From the NCBI GenBank assembly GCA_964437145.1, contig CAYTFW010000010.1, positions 1 through 64,000 on the forward strand: 64,000 bases of DNA, in the 5' to 3' direction. Each line of letters starts with the position of its first letter. Within the stretch, counting starts at the first letter, position 1. This document shows positions 25,802 through 34,658 of the stretch, one piece after another. The stretch comes from JAFAZJ01 sp964437145. Lineage in GTDB: Bacteria; Pseudomonadota; Alphaproteobacteria; Reyranellales; Reyranellaceae. Below the pieces are notes generated by a model that searched no databases, was not told the DNA's origin, and saw only the letters and a list, made by a program, of their open reading frames with translations. The translations under genes were made by a program, and so were the position numbers.

Positions 25802-26146
25802 ATGGCGATCAAGCGCGTCATCCTGGAAATGGGTACCGGCAACGACCTGCATGGGGGCGACTACACCAAGGCGGCCCTCAGGGCGGTGCAGGACGCCATT
25901 CATCACAGTTCGCTGACGGTGCTGCGGACCCTGAAGGTCAACGCCAAGACCTCGATGTTCGTCGAGGTCACGATCGGCGTGCAGCAGCCCGACAAGGTCG
26001 ACGCCGCGGCGGTGAAGGCCTCCCTGCCGCACGGCATCGTGACCGTGAAGGTCGTAAAGGGCGGCCTTGATGTGCCGGATGAGGAAGTCGGCGACGTCGC
26101 GGTCATCGCCAGCGCCGCTGTGGTCGTCAGCCTGGAGCTTCCCTGA
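25802..26146 (+). CDS. Lin0512-family protein, second of a tandem pair
   Basis: A 114-aa paralogue of the preceding gene, 11 bases downstream. Motifs VILEMGTGNDLHGGDYTKAA and TIGVQQPDKVD align with the first copy. The two proteins differ widely in the middle region, so the duplication is old. GAGGAGAG at 25790-25797 is a strong ribosome site. Function unknown. Confidence 0.85.
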   Translation: MAIKRVILEMGTGNDLHGGDYTKAALRAVQDAIHHSSLTVLRTLKVNAKTSMFVEVTIGVQQPDKVDAAAVKASLPHGIVTVKVVKGGLDVPDEEVGDVAVIASAAVVVSLELP

Positions 26147-26284
26147 CCGCGTAGCAGCCCTGTGCGGGAAGGTTATTGAACCAGGGCGCCGGTGAGCGGA
26201 TGATCACCGCATAAGCAGCGGGACGTAACGCGCATAGACGGGTCACTGAAATATAGGCCGGAGACGCAGGCCGGGCGGGGCAGA

Positions 26285-27361
26285 GTGGGCCGCCAGCGGG
26301 TGCGTTTGCTGGTCATTGGCGCGATCCTCTCCGTCGCCCTGGTCCTCGGCGGGTACGAGGTCTATCTGCGCTCGACGCATGTCTACGAGACGGACGCGCG
26401 CATCACCGCCGATATCGTCACCATGTCCAGCCGCGCCGAGGGGTGGCTGGTCGAGGTGCCGGTGCGCGAGGGCATGCGGGTCGAGGCCAATCAGGTCGTG
26501 GCCCGCATCGATGACCGCACCGCGAAATTGCGCGCTGAGGCGCTCAGCGCGCAGATCCAGTCGATCCAGGCCGACCGCGCCCGCCTGCTGGCCGAGCGCA
26601 AGATGATCGAGAACCAAGCCGAGGCCAAGGCGCGCACACGCGCCTCGGGTGTCAAGGTCACCCAGGCGGCACGGGACATGCTCGATTCCGACATCCTGCT
26701 GGCCAACCAGGAGCTGGAGCGCAGCAAGCAGCTCTACGAACGCCGCGTCATCACCGACAAGCAGCTCGAGACGGCGCAGGCCGCGGTCACGCGGCTGCAG
26801 AACCAGCGCCTGCGCCTGGACGCCGAGCGCACCCAGGCCGAAGGGGCGTTGGCCGAGGCTCTGGCCGAGCGCGACCGGCTGGCGGTGATCGACGGACAGG
26901 TCGCCGGGCTGGCGCACGCCGAGGCCAACCTGCAATCGCAGCTGCGCCAGCAGCTGGTCGATGTCGAGGATCGCACCATCCGCAGCCCGATCGCCGCCAT
27001 CGTCGACCGCACGTTCATGCTGGCGGGCGAGTATGTCGGGCCGGGCCAACGCATCCTCATGCTACATGACCCCAACGACGTATGGGTCGAGGCCAACATC
27101 AAGGAGACGCGCGTCCGCTACCTGCGCGTCGGCCAGCCGGTCGAGGTTACCGTCGACGCCTATCCCAACGAGCGCTTCGTCGGCCGCGTCGCGCGCATCG
27201 GCAGCTCGACCACGGCGCGTTTCGCCCTGCTGCCGACGCCCAATCCCAGCGGCAATTTCACCAAGATCACCCAGCGCGTGCCGGTGAAGATCGACTTCGT
27301 CGAGAAGCCGAAGGTGCTGTCGCCCGGCATGATGGTCGAGATCGCGATCGATGTACGATAG
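26285..27361 (+). CDS. HlyD/EmrA-family membrane fusion protein
   Basis: A 358-aa periplasmic adaptor. One N-terminal membrane helix (about residues 8-26) is followed by a biotinyl-lipoyl-like half (VEVPVREGMRVEANQVVARI), a long coiled-coil hairpin (about 85-200) and the second lipoyl half ending in a beta-barrel. The start is GTG at 26285, which places the helix at the N-terminus. It overlaps the MFS gene by 11 bp, so the two are co-translated as an efflux pair. No outer-membrane TolC gene is near. Confidence 0.9.
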   Translation: MGRQRVRLLVIGAILSVALVLGGYEVYLRSTHVYETDARITADIVTMSSRAEGWLVEVPVREGMRVEANQVVARIDDRTAKLRAEALSAQIQSIQADRARLLAERKMIENQAEAKARTRASGVKVTQAARDMLDSDILLANQELERSKQLYERRVITDKQLETAQAAVTRLQNQRLRLDAERTQAEGALAEALAERDRLAVIDGQVAGLAHAEANLQSQLRQQLVDVEDRTIRSPIAAIVDRTFMLAGEYVGPGQRILMLHDPNDVWVEANIKETRVRYLRVGQPVEVTVDAYPNERFVGRVARIGSSTTARFALLPTPNPSGNFTKITQRVPVKIDFVEKPKVLSPGMMVEIAIDVR

Positions 27362-28916
27362 CACCGAGGTGCTGGCCGAACGCTACGGCCCGTCCTATCG
27401 GTGGCTCGTTACCATCACCGGCATGGTCGGTGTCGTCGCCATGGTGCTGAGCATGACGACGGTCAACGTCGCCGTGCCCGATGTCATGGGTGCCTTCGGC
27501 ATCGGGCAGGACATGGCGCAATGGATGTCGTCGGCCTTCGCCGCGACCATGACCTTCGGCATGTTGTTGAGCGCCTGGGTGGTGGGCGTGCTGGGCGAGC
27601 GCCGCACCTTCATCGGCTGCCTCGCCATCTTCTCCTGCGGAGCGCTGCTGGGCGGCAGCGCGCCCAACGAGGACGTCTTGATCTTCGCCCGCGTGCTGCA
27701 GGGCTTCTCCTCCGGCGTCGGCCAACCGCTGGTCATGGCGATCATCTTCAGCGTCTTCCCGCCGGAACGCCGCGGCATGGCGATGGGCACCTTCGGCCTG
27801 GGCGTGGTCTTCGCGCCGGCGATCGGTCCGACCCTGGGCGGGCTGATGATCGAGTTCTTCTCCTGGCGCTACGTCTTCTACGTCGCCCTGCCCTTCTGCC
27901 TGCTGGCGGGAATCCTGGGCTCGCTGTTCATGCCGACCCAGCCGCTGCCCAAGACCGTGCCGCGCTTCGACTGGATCGGCTTCCTGCTGATCGGCGTGGC
28001 GCTGTTCTGCATCATGACCGGCTTCGCCTATGGCCAGAGCGAAGGCTGGGACTCCGACACCATCGTCGCGCGCCTGGCCGGTGGCACGGTGGCCTCGATC
28101 CTTTTCGTGCTGTGGGAGCTGCACACCGAAAAGCCGCTGCTCGAGGTGCGCATGTTCGCCAACAGCCAGTTCGCCTCGGCCGGCATCGTCGCCTTCATCT
28201 TCGGCGCCTGCATGATGGGCTCGACCTATCTCGTGCCGGTCTTCGTGCAGACCACGCAGGGCTTCACGCCGCTGGTCTCGGGCCTGATGATGATGCCGGC
28301 CGGCCTGATGCTGGCGTTCATCTTCCCGGTCGCGGGCCGCATGGCCGATGTGCTGCCGCCGGCGCTGATGATCATGGGCGGGCTGATCCTCTTCGCCATC
28401 GGCTTCCACTTCATGAGCCTGGCCGACGTCAACACGGTCTTCTGGACCCTCGTCCTGGTCACCATGGTCTCGCGACTCGGGCTGGGCTTCATCAACCCCA
28501 GCCTCAACGCCTCGTCGCTGAAGGTGCTGCCGCCCGACAAGGTGCGCCAGGGCGCCGGCGCTACCAACTTCATGCGCCAGCTCGGCGGCGCGCTCGGCAC
28601 GGTGCTGTTCGTCGCCGTGCTCGAGACGCGCGGCCGTTTCCACGCCGAGGCGCTGACGGCGACGCAGGACTACGCCAACCACGCCACCGACCGCCTGATG
28701 CACCAGGTCGAGACTCTGCTGAAGACCGTGGGCCTGACCGAGCGCATCCGCCACAACGTCGCGCTCGACTACCTGGGCACCGTGGTGCACGCGCAGAGCC
28801 AGACGCTGGCCTTCCAGGACACCTTCATGGTCGTGGGCGGCGTCACGCTGCTGGCGCTGCTGCCGGCCTACATCCTGTCGCGCTCGCAACGCCGTGACAT
28901 GCGCGGCGCGGACTGA
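27351..28916 (+). CDS. DHA2-family drug:H+ antiporter (EmrB/QacA type)
   Basis: A 521-aa inner-membrane protein with about 14 hydrophobic helices. The DHA2 motif C region is seen as GVVFAPAIGPTLGGLM, and motif A as LSAWVVGVLGERR. The N-terminus has TVNVAVPDVM, with the acidic Asp in helix 1. It works with the adaptor just upstream to expel hydrophobic compounds across both membranes. The actual substrates cannot be read from sequence. Confidence 0.94.
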   Translation: MYDSTEVLAERYGPSYRWLVTITGMVGVVAMVLSMTTVNVAVPDVMGAFGIGQDMAQWMSSAFAATMTFGMLLSAWVVGVLGERRTFIGCLAIFSCGALLGGSAPNEDVLIFARVLQGFSSGVGQPLVMAIIFSVFPPERRGMAMGTFGLGVVFAPAIGPTLGGLMIEFFSWRYVFYVALPFCLLAGILGSLFMPTQPLPKTVPRFDWIGFLLIGVALFCIMTGFAYGQSEGWDSDTIVARLAGGTVASILFVLWELHTEKPLLEVRMFANSQFASAGIVAFIFGACMMGSTYLVPVFVQTTQGFTPLVSGLMMMPAGLMLAFIFPVAGRMADVLPPALMIMGGLILFAIGFHFMSLADVNTVFWTLVLVTMVSRLGLGFINPSLNASSLKVLPPDKVRQGAGATNFMRQLGGALGTVLFVAVLETRGRFHAEALTATQDYANHATDRLMHQVETLLKTVGLTERIRHNVALDYLGTVVHAQSQTLAFQDTFMVVGGVTLLALLPAYILSRSQRRDMRGAD

Positions 28917-28921
28917 AGCAG

Positions 28922-29347
28922 CTATATCGCTCGCTCCCAGACGAGGCTGAATACGATCTGGTTACCGCTCGATGGACTCGCGATGGGCGCGGAGTCGACA
29001 CGCAGCAGATCGTCCTCGATCGTGAAGAAGCGCACCTGCAGTGTGCCATTCCACGCCTCGTTCCAGGTGATCTCCGGCCGGTAGACGAGCTTGTCTCCAT
29101 CGAGTTCGTAGCGACCAGCAAAAGCGATCAAGCTGCGGTAAAGCTGAGCCGCTTCTGAGTCGGTGACCTGTGCTCCGGCGGGTGCGTGACGCCCTTCGGC
29201 GGTAAAGAGGGTCGCGGTGTATCCGTCCGCCGTGTAGATGACCATCGCAGCCGCCCGTTCTCCCATGGGATAGCGGACCGCGCCGGTCACCAGATCCTTT
29301 TCGGTAAACGACGAGAGGCGCCAGGTACCGACGATCGAGCGGCTCAT
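28922..29347 (-). CDS. Lipocalin-like domain protein
   Basis: A 141-aa protein starting SIVGTWRLSSFTEKD, the standard opening of the lipocalin-like (lipocalin_5) family, with later YTADGYTATLFTAEGR and FAGRYELDGDKLVY. No signal peptide is visible, so it is probably cytoplasmic. It is 3 bases downstream of the dehydrogenase gene and likely co-transcribed with it. Ligand unknown. Confidence 0.82.
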   Translation of the reverse strand: MSRSIVGTWRLSSFTEKDLVTGAVRYPMGERAAAMVIYTADGYTATLFTAEGRHAPAGAQVTDSEAAQLYRSLIAFAGRYELDGDKLVYRPEITWNEAWNGTLQVRFFTIEDDLLRVDSAPIASPSSGNQIVFSLVWERAI

Positions 29348-29350
29348 CCG

Positions 29351-30433
29351 TCAGCCCTCCAGCAGATACGCCGCATTGCTCTTGCGGCAGACGTCGCGGA
29401 TCTGATCAGCCAGCATGCGCGGTACCGGGATGCCGTGGCGCAGGCGGTTCTCCTTCTCGGCGTATTCCGGATCGCCGGGCACCAGCACGGGCTGCGACGG
29501 ATCGGACGGCACCTGGCCGCGCAGGAAATCCATCATCTCGTCGAGGTCAGATTCGAACGCGCCCTCCTCGCGGAACAGCTTGGGATCGATTACCAGGAAG
29601 AAGTGGCCGATATTGTCGGGTGTGTCGGTGCCTTCGCGCTTCACGCGCAGCGGCTGGAAGGTCGTGCCGGCGAGCGTCTGCGAGAGGATGTTCACCACCA
29701 TCGCCAGGCCGTAGCCCTTGTGGCCGCCGCTCTCGCGTGTGCCGCCCAGCGGCGCCATGCGCTTGGTCTTGAAGGCGCGCTCGGCATTGCGCTCGGAGCC
29801 GCCCTGCTCGTTGTAGGCCCAGCCCTCGGGGATCTCCTTGCCCTTCAGCCAGTAGACCTTGAGCTTGTTCACCGCCACCGGCGTGGTCGCCATGTCGAGA
29901 TTGAACGGCTGGTGCTTGCCGGCCGGTGCCGCCACAGAAATCGGGTTGGTGCCGAACACCGGCACGGTGCCGTGCGTCGGCACCATGGTGATGCCGCGCG
30001 CCGAGGTGGTGACGATGCCGATCATGCCGGCGCGCGCCGCCATGTCGCTGTAGCAACCCGCCGCGCCGAAATGCGCGGAGCGGCGCACGCAGACGACGGC
30101 CAGCCCCATGGCCTTGGCCTTGGCGATCGCCATGCCCATGCCGATGGTCGACGCGATGTGGCCGATGCCGTTGTCGGCGTCGATCAGCGCCGACACCGGC
30201 GTCTCCTTCACGACGCGAATGTTGGGCGTCATGTTGATCTTATTGCCGCGCATGTCGTTGTAGATCGGCAGCATCGACAGCCCGTGCGATTCGATGCCGC
30301 GCAAATCGGTCTCCAGCAGCACCTCGGCGGTCATCCTCACGTGCTCGTCCGACATGCCCCAGGCGCGCAGGATCGCCTCGCACTGCGCGCGTACCGTCTG
30401 GGCTGGTACGGTCACCGTCTCAATCTCGGCCAT
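29351..30433 (-). CDS. Malate/L-lactate dehydrogenase family oxidoreductase
   Basis: A 360-aa NAD(P)-dependent dehydrogenase of the Ldh_2 fold (unrelated to classical LDH). Family marks are ESHGLSMLP near residue 48, the active-site region RRSAHFGAAGCY, FGTNPISVAAP, and ESGGHKGYGLA. Members oxidise malate, L-lactate, sulfolactate, ureidoglycolate or 2,3-diketogulonate. Start ATG 30433. The substrate is not resolved by the neighbourhood. Confidence 0.92.
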   Translation of the reverse strand: MAEIETVTVPAQTVRAQCEAILRAWGMSDEHVRMTAEVLLETDLRGIESHGLSMLPIYNDMRGNKINMTPNIRVVKETPVSALIDADNGIGHIASTIGMGMAIAKAKAMGLAVVCVRRSAHFGAAGCYSDMAARAGMIGIVTTSARGITMVPTHGTVPVFGTNPISVAAPAGKHQPFNLDMATTPVAVNKLKVYWLKGKEIPEGWAYNEQGGSERNAERAFKTKRMAPLGGTRESGGHKGYGLAMVVNILSQTLAGTTFQPLRVKREGTDTPDNIGHFFLVIDPKLFREEGAFESDLDEMMDFLRGQVPSDPSQPVLVPGDPEYAEKENRLRHGIPVPRMLADQIRDVCRKSNAAYLLEG

Positions 30434-30544
30434 CTACGCGTCCTCCGTGATCTTGTGGCCGCGACAATGCCACGGACGGGAGACCAAAGAGAGCGTGGGG
30501 AATGTCGAGCAGGATACGACGACAGCCGGCCGAGCCGGTTGCCG

Positions 30545-31795
30545 TCAACGCCTCGCTCTTTCGAACTTCTCGGCTTTGACGGTCACGATCGATGTGAACC
30601 AACTCGCCATGCTTGCCGCGTTCATATCCGACCAATCGGGAATGTCGGTCACCAGCGCTCGGCCGAGTTGCTGGCCGAGAAGGACGAGCCCATTGTTGAC
30701 CTCGGTGCGATCCAGGCTCCAGTGCTCGAGCGCGCGATCGACCGACGCCGCCGAGCTCAGCGCATCGCCCAGGGTGATCGCGTCGTTCATGGCCTTGAGG
30801 GCACCTGCGGCGCTGTGCGGGCGAGCAAAGGCGCCCGCGTCGCCGGCCAGGCAAATCCGGCCGCGAACATAGGCCGGCACCATGCAGTCATAAATGGCGT
30901 AGGCGAACGTGTTCTCCGCCTTGTCGACGATGTCGGCGTAGTATGTCGGCAGGCGGTCTCGGGCCATCGCCTTCAATCGCTGCTCTGTCCCTGGCGGCAT
31001 GCTGCCGGGTGGCAGCGATCCTTCATGGCGCCGGCCATCGCGGCCAGTCATGAAATCGTTCAAGTCCCGGGCTGGGACCGGCAGATAGAGCCCCCAGTTC
31101 ACGAGCCGCTTGCCGATTGCCGTCTGTCCACCGGGATCGGGCACGAAATAGAAGATCCCGTGGCCGCCGGGAAAGCCGAGGCACCTTATGCCCTGGTCCA
31201 TCGGCTGGGAGTCGGCGAGGCCGCTCTCCGGCAGGGAACCGCGCCACAGGACGTAGCCCGCATAGCTGACCGATGTTTCGGGGAACAGTGCGCGGCGGCC
31301 CAGCGATCCATAGCCGTCGGCGCACACCACGAGATTGAACTCGAGCGTCGCTCCATCGGCCAGCTCGATCTCGACCCGGTCGTCGCCGTGCTGCCGCAAG
31401 GCCGTGACCCGGTGAGCCGTTCGATAGACGCCGTCGGGCACGCGCTTGCGTAGATTGCGATACAAGCTGCCCCAGTTGAGCAGTTCGACGCGCATCGGCT
31501 GGTCCCAGGCGACAAAGCCATGCCGCTGCGTGTCCGGCGTGCGCCACATGCGCTTGATCGTGTGCGATTGGAAGTGCGGGAATTCGGCGTCGATCAGGTC
31601 CCGTGCGACGAGGGTCTCGATGACCGAAGGCGGGACCGCGATACCCGCCCCGCGATCCTTGAGCTCCTCGCCGGTGCGCTCGAACAGCGTCACGGCACAA
31701 CCCAATCGACAGAGTTCGATGGCCGCGGCGCAGCCGGCGATCGAGCCGCCGATGACGGCCACGTTGAGCCCCACGGCGGATGCGGCACTAGACAT
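30545..31795 (-). CDS. FAD-dependent monooxygenase (aromatic hydroxylase type)
   Basis: A 416-aa group A flavoprotein. The dinucleotide motif is AVIGGSIAGCAAA near residue 12, the DG-type motif is near the middle (VCADGYGSL), and the second FAD motif is ICLAGDAGAFARPHSAAGA. ATG at 31795 follows GGGGTCAAG; the frame is open further upstream but lies over the next gene's region. It is 60 bases downstream of the F420-reductase-like gene, opposite a LysR regulator that may control both. Confidence 0.9.
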   Translation of the reverse strand: MSSAASAVGLNVAVIGGSIAGCAAAIELCRLGCAVTLFERTGEELKDRGAGIAVPPSVIETLVARDLIDAEFPHFQSHTIKRMWRTPDTQRHGFVAWDQPMRVELLNWGSLYRNLRKRVPDGVYRTAHRVTALRQHGDDRVEIELADGATLEFNLVVCADGYGSLGRRALFPETSVSYAGYVLWRGSLPESGLADSQPMDQGIRCLGFPGGHGIFYFVPDPGGQTAIGKRLVNWGLYLPVPARDLNDFMTGRDGRRHEGSLPPGSMPPGTEQRLKAMARDRLPTYYADIVDKAENTFAYAIYDCMVPAYVRGRICLAGDAGAFARPHSAAGALKAMNDAITLGDALSSAASVDRALEHWSLDRTEVNNGLVLLGQQLGRALVTDIPDWSDMNAASMASWFTSIVTVKAEKFERARR

Positions 31796-31854
31796 CTTGA
31801 CCCCTTCGGATCGCTGCAATGACGGGTGCCGACCCGGACGCGGCCGGTCCCGGA

Positions 31855-32496
31855 CTAGGAAGAACGGGCCACGAGCGCGCCGAAGGCCCAGTTCCGCCCC
31901 CGCCCGCGAAGGAGCGCCTGGTTGATCCATACCATGCCGAAGGGCTCCAGCAGACGGGCCTTGCCGATGTCGCCGGCATCGAGCGGCTCGAAGCCCAGAT
32001 CCGACAGCAGACCGGCCGTTGTCGTTTTCGCCCCCGCATCATTGCCCGCCATGAACATGACGGGGCGGGACGGAAGCGAGGTGTTGTCGGCCATCATCTC
32101 GGCCCCGACCTGGTTCAGCGTCTTCACGACGCGGGCTTGCGGCAACCAGGACTGCACCGCTTCGCCGCCGGATGTCGTGAAGCCACGATCCAATCCGAGC
32201 GCTCCCTCGATCATGGCCAGGGGGTTGGTGCAATCGATGACGATCTTGCCAGCCAACGAACCAAGCGCCTTGATGCTCGCCTCCGCGTTCCGCCAGGGCA
32301 GGGACAGCACGACAACCTCGGCCGCGGCGGCCGCTTCGGCGGGAGGCGATGCCGTCGCATTGAGCTTGGCACAGATCTCGACGACGTCGGGCTTCGAGAC
32401 GTCGCGCACGCCGAACAAGAGCTGATGGCCCGATCGGGACCATCCCCGTCCGAGCGCCTTGCCCACATTGCCGGCTCCGATGATCGCGATCTTCAC
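31855..32496 (-). CDS. NADPH:F420 reductase-like (NAD(P)-binding) protein
   Basis: A 213-aa Rossmann protein starting MKIAIIGAGNVGKALGRGW. Typical points are the phosphate-binding region GVRDVSK, VVLSLPW, IDCTNPL and VVKTLNQVGAEMM. The family includes F420-dependent NADP reductases and related reductases that do not use F420. The start is GTG at 32496, with AAGGAG 8 bases upstream. Its neighbour is a flavin monooxygenase, for which it might supply reducing power; that is inference. Confidence 0.85.
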   Translation of the reverse strand: MKIAIIGAGNVGKALGRGWSRSGHQLLFGVRDVSKPDVVEICAKLNATASPPAEAAAAAEVVVLSLPWRNAEASIKALGSLAGKIVIDCTNPLAMIEGALGLDRGFTTSGGEAVQSWLPQARVVKTLNQVGAEMMADNTSLPSRPVMFMAGNDAGAKTTTAGLLSDLGFEPLDAGDIGKARLLEPFGMVWINQALLRGRGRNWAFGALVARSS

Positions 32497-32610
32497 TGCC
32501 GATCTCCTTCATGCTCGGCCGCGGGCGGGAGCCGCGGACCGCCTTCGACGCGACCACGTCAACCGATCGGCGACGGAGGTGTTTTCGTTCTGGTAGCGTT
32601 CAATACAAGA

Positions 32611-32630
32611 GTGATATCTACATCCATCAC
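32611..32630. promoter_or_regulatory. Candidate LysR-type binding site
   Basis: A 20-bp inverted repeat, GTGAT-N10-ATCAC, sits in the gap between the leftward reductase/monooxygenase genes and the LysR gene, 33 bases from the LysR start. The position and symmetry suit an LTTR recognition site. Confidence 0.4.
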
Positions 32631-32662
32631 ATCGATCCAAGCGAATTCCATTCATCTTCGAT

Positions 32663-33598
32663 ATGAGTGATTTCAATCTCCGCCAGCTCGATCTCGCCCT
32701 CTTGCTGGTATTCAGCGAGGCGATGCGCCTGCGCAAGCTGACGCTGGTCGCCCAGCGTCTCGGATTGACCCAGTCGGCCGTGAGCCACTCGCTGAAGCGG
32801 CTGAGGTCGGCGCTGGGCGACGAGCTCTTCCTGCGGCGCCCCTTTGGCGTCGAGCCGACCCGTCGCGCGCTCGACATGGCGGATCGGGTCGAGCGCATTC
32901 TCTCGCTCAGTCGAGGTCTGGTCGAAGGGGAGGACCAATTCGACGCCGCCCGGAGCCAGCGGCTCTTTCGCATCGCGGGCGCGGATCAGCACATCGCCCT
33001 GATCGCGCCGACGCTGATCGGCCTCGTTCGACGCGCGGCGCCGGGCATCCGCTTGAGCTTCAGGCCCCAATTGCGCCAGGACGCCATTCAGGCTCTCGGC
33101 AATGGCGACCTCGATGTCGCATTGGGGTTGTTGAAAGCGCCGGGGACCGACTTCGAGTTGCGCAAGCTCTATGATGAGAACTATCTCGTGCTGGCGCGGG
33201 AGAACCATCCCGCCATCAAGCGCGAATTGACGATGAAGGCATATCTCGGCCTGGACCACATCCTGGTCTCGTTCGACGGCAGCCTGAAGGGGATCGTCGA
33301 CGAGGCCCTCGGAAAGGCCGGGAAATCACGGCGTGTCGTCGCCGCGGTACCGTCGTTCTTTCCGGCCTTCGCCGTGGTCGCGGCGTCCGATGCTGTGGCG
33401 ACCGTACCAGCGAGGATGGCGGAGCTCTATCGCGGCAGGTTCGACCTGAAATGCCACCGACCGCCCCTCGAGCTTCGGTCATTCCCGGTCAATGCGCTCT
33501 GGCATCGCCGCAACAGCAACGACTTGGCGCTCAAGTGGCTGCTCGAGAAGCTCGAGGTTTGCGTCAGGCCCATCGACAAGACCTGGCAAAAGCGCTGA
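32663..33598 (+). CDS. LysR-family transcriptional regulator
   Basis: A 311-aa regulator. The N-terminal winged helix-turn-helix contains LTLVAQRLGLTQSAVSHSLKRLR and is followed by the usual GDELFLRRPFGVEPT. The C-terminal half is the periplasmic-binding-protein-like effector domain. It is divergent from the F420-reductase-like and monooxygenase genes and probably controls them. It ends 97 bases before the tRNA gene and so just outside the mobile element. Confidence 0.93.
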   Translation: MSDFNLRQLDLALLLVFSEAMRLRKLTLVAQRLGLTQSAVSHSLKRLRSALGDELFLRRPFGVEPTRRALDMADRVERILSLSRGLVEGEDQFDAARSQRLFRIAGADQHIALIAPTLIGLVRRAAPGIRLSFRPQLRQDAIQALGNGDLDVALGLLKAPGTDFELRKLYDENYLVLARENHPAIKRELTMKAYLGLDHILVSFDGSLKGIVDEALGKAGKSRRVVAAVPSFFPAFAVVAASDAVATVPARMAELYRGRFDLKCHRPPLELRSFPVNALWHRRNSNDLALKWLLEKLEVCVRPIDKTWQKR

Positions 33599-33650
33599 AC
33601 GTGGCGCTGCCGCCGCCTCCCCGCCCGTGCCATGGTCGGCCGGACCGGGG

Positions 33651-33679
33651 TTGCGCGGCAGGGATTCATGGCCTAAAAG
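33651..33679 (+). promoter_or_regulatory. Probable tRNA-Glu promoter
   Basis: TTGCGC (33651-33656) and TAAAAG (33674-33679) are separated by 17 bases and end 16 bases before the mature tRNA start, a normal distance for a tRNA promoter. Confidence 0.5.
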
Positions 33680-33695
33680 CCCGGCTCCGGCCTCC

Positions 33696-33771
33696 GCCCC
33701 CTTCGTCTAGAGGCCTAGGACGCGGCCCTCTCAAGGCTGAAACACGGGTTCGAATCCCGTAGGGGGCGCCA
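33696..33771 (+). tRNA. tRNA-Glu (anticodon CUC)
   Basis: A 76-base tRNA with encoded CCA. The acceptor stem pairs 33696-33702 with 33761-33767, and the T-loop reads GGTTCGAATCC. The anticodon stem is 33723-33727 with 33735-33739, and the CUC anticodon is at 33730-33732. The 3' 51 bases are duplicated at 47202-47252. The gene is the integration target of the island to its right, and its 3' part is supplied by the element, keeping the tRNA functional. Confidence 0.97.
33721..33771 (+). repeat. attL: 51-bp direct repeat inside tRNA-Glu
   Basis: Identical over all 51 bases to 47202-47252. It covers the anticodon region to the CCA end. It marks the left boundary of the integrated element. Confidence 0.93.
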
Positions 33772-33806
33772 ATGATTTCAGAGACTTAGTGTCTTCATTG
33801 GCTGTC

Positions 33807-33815
33807 GTGTCCAAC
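33807..33815 (+). promoter_or_regulatory. Candidate integrase arm site, left end
   Basis: GTGTCCAAC, identical to copies at 47031 and 47090 beside the integrase gene. It lies 35 bases inside attL and directly upstream of the first cargo gene. Confidence 0.5.
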
Positions 33816-33817
33816 AA

Positions 33818-34582
33818 ATGGCCAATAAGAAATCCCTGATCCCTGCTGCTGCTGCTGTAGCGCCCAAGCCGTCCGCAAAGCGCAAATCTCGATTGCGGGG
33901 CAAACAGCGGATATCCGGAGAGCTGGCCCGCCGCCGACTTCGTCAGATGGCCGAGAAGACTGGCGAAGACGTCCGCATGGCCTTGCAGTTCGAGGCGGCA
34001 ATGGAAGCCGCGAACGACACCCTCCGTTCAGCTGGGAAGCACCGGGGAAATGGGGCGCATACGACGAATACGATCCGGCTTGCCTTGGCCGTGCAGGTCT
34101 CTCTTGTCGTCGCGCGGCTCTTTGACAAGGGAAGCGCCCGATGGGCTCACAATGCGAAGGACATCTCTTCGATTCCCCTGATGATCCGACTGCTGAGGCA
34201 AGACAGGTGCAGGCGATCGATGCTCGTGGCCGCCAGTAAATGGCCCGGGCAAGCTTTAACCGGCGAGGCTGCGTGCCAGGCCGCAATCGATCAAGCGCGC
34301 GGCTTATATCGCCGACTTGCCCAACACCCCTATTTGTTGGCCTTGCGCCGCGTGAAGTCCTACCGGAACAACGCCACTGCTCACACGATGCGTGAGAAGA
34401 AGGCGATCGTTCCCCGGTTCAAGGATCTGACGCTTCTCGTGGACTTGGCTCGGGACATCACCGCGGCCGTCGATCTCGCTGTGCTAGGCCACACCAGCGC
34501 GCTTCTGGAATCCGAGCGCCAGTATCGTGCGGATGGTGAGGTCTTCTGGCGTCGAGCGCTTGGGCAAGGCGCTCCAAAGTGA
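33818..34582 (+). CDS. HEPN-like (AbiU2-related) putative abortive-infection protein
   Basis: A 254-aa protein. A basic N-terminal tail (about 1-45) precedes a helical domain. The stretch NTIRLALAVQVSLVVARLFD and the later SIPLMIRLLR, then YRNNATAH (R183 to H189, an R-x5-H motif), match the layout of AbiU2/HEPN-fold proteins. HEPN domains with this motif often cut RNA, and AbiU2 is known from an abortive-infection system. No ribosome site is obvious at ATG 33818; the next in-frame Met is residue 44. A cargo role in defence against phage is inferred from fold and position, not proven. Confidence 0.6.
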   Translation: MANKKSLIPAAAAVAPKPSAKRKSRLRGKQRISGELARRRLRQMAEKTGEDVRMALQFEAAMEAANDTLRSAGKHRGNGAHTTNTIRLALAVQVSLVVARLFDKGSARWAHNAKDISSIPLMIRLLRQDRCRRSMLVAASKWPGQALTGEAACQAAIDQARGLYRRLAQHPYLLALRRVKSYRNNATAHTMREKKAIVPRFKDLTLLVDLARDITAAVDLAVLGHTSALLESERQYRADGEVFWRRALGQGAPK

Positions 34583-34583
34583 A

Positions 34584-34603
34584 AGGGCGGCCGGAGCCGC
34601 CCT
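34584..34603. terminator. Hairpin between convergent cargo genes
   Basis: An 8-bp perfect stem (34584-34591 with 34596-34603) with a 4-base loop begins one base after the HEPN-like stop. It lacks a T-run. It probably separates the two convergent genes. Confidence 0.45.
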
Positions 34604-34658
34604 CCCTGTGGAGATGGTGCAGGCCGTCCGCCTCGCGCCGACCAGGTTGCACATAGCA

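Noticed and set aside
29186..31453. A 755-aa rightward frame across the dehydrogenase and monooxygenase genes
   Set aside because: Antisense shadow; low-complexity Arg/His/Ala composition and no motif.
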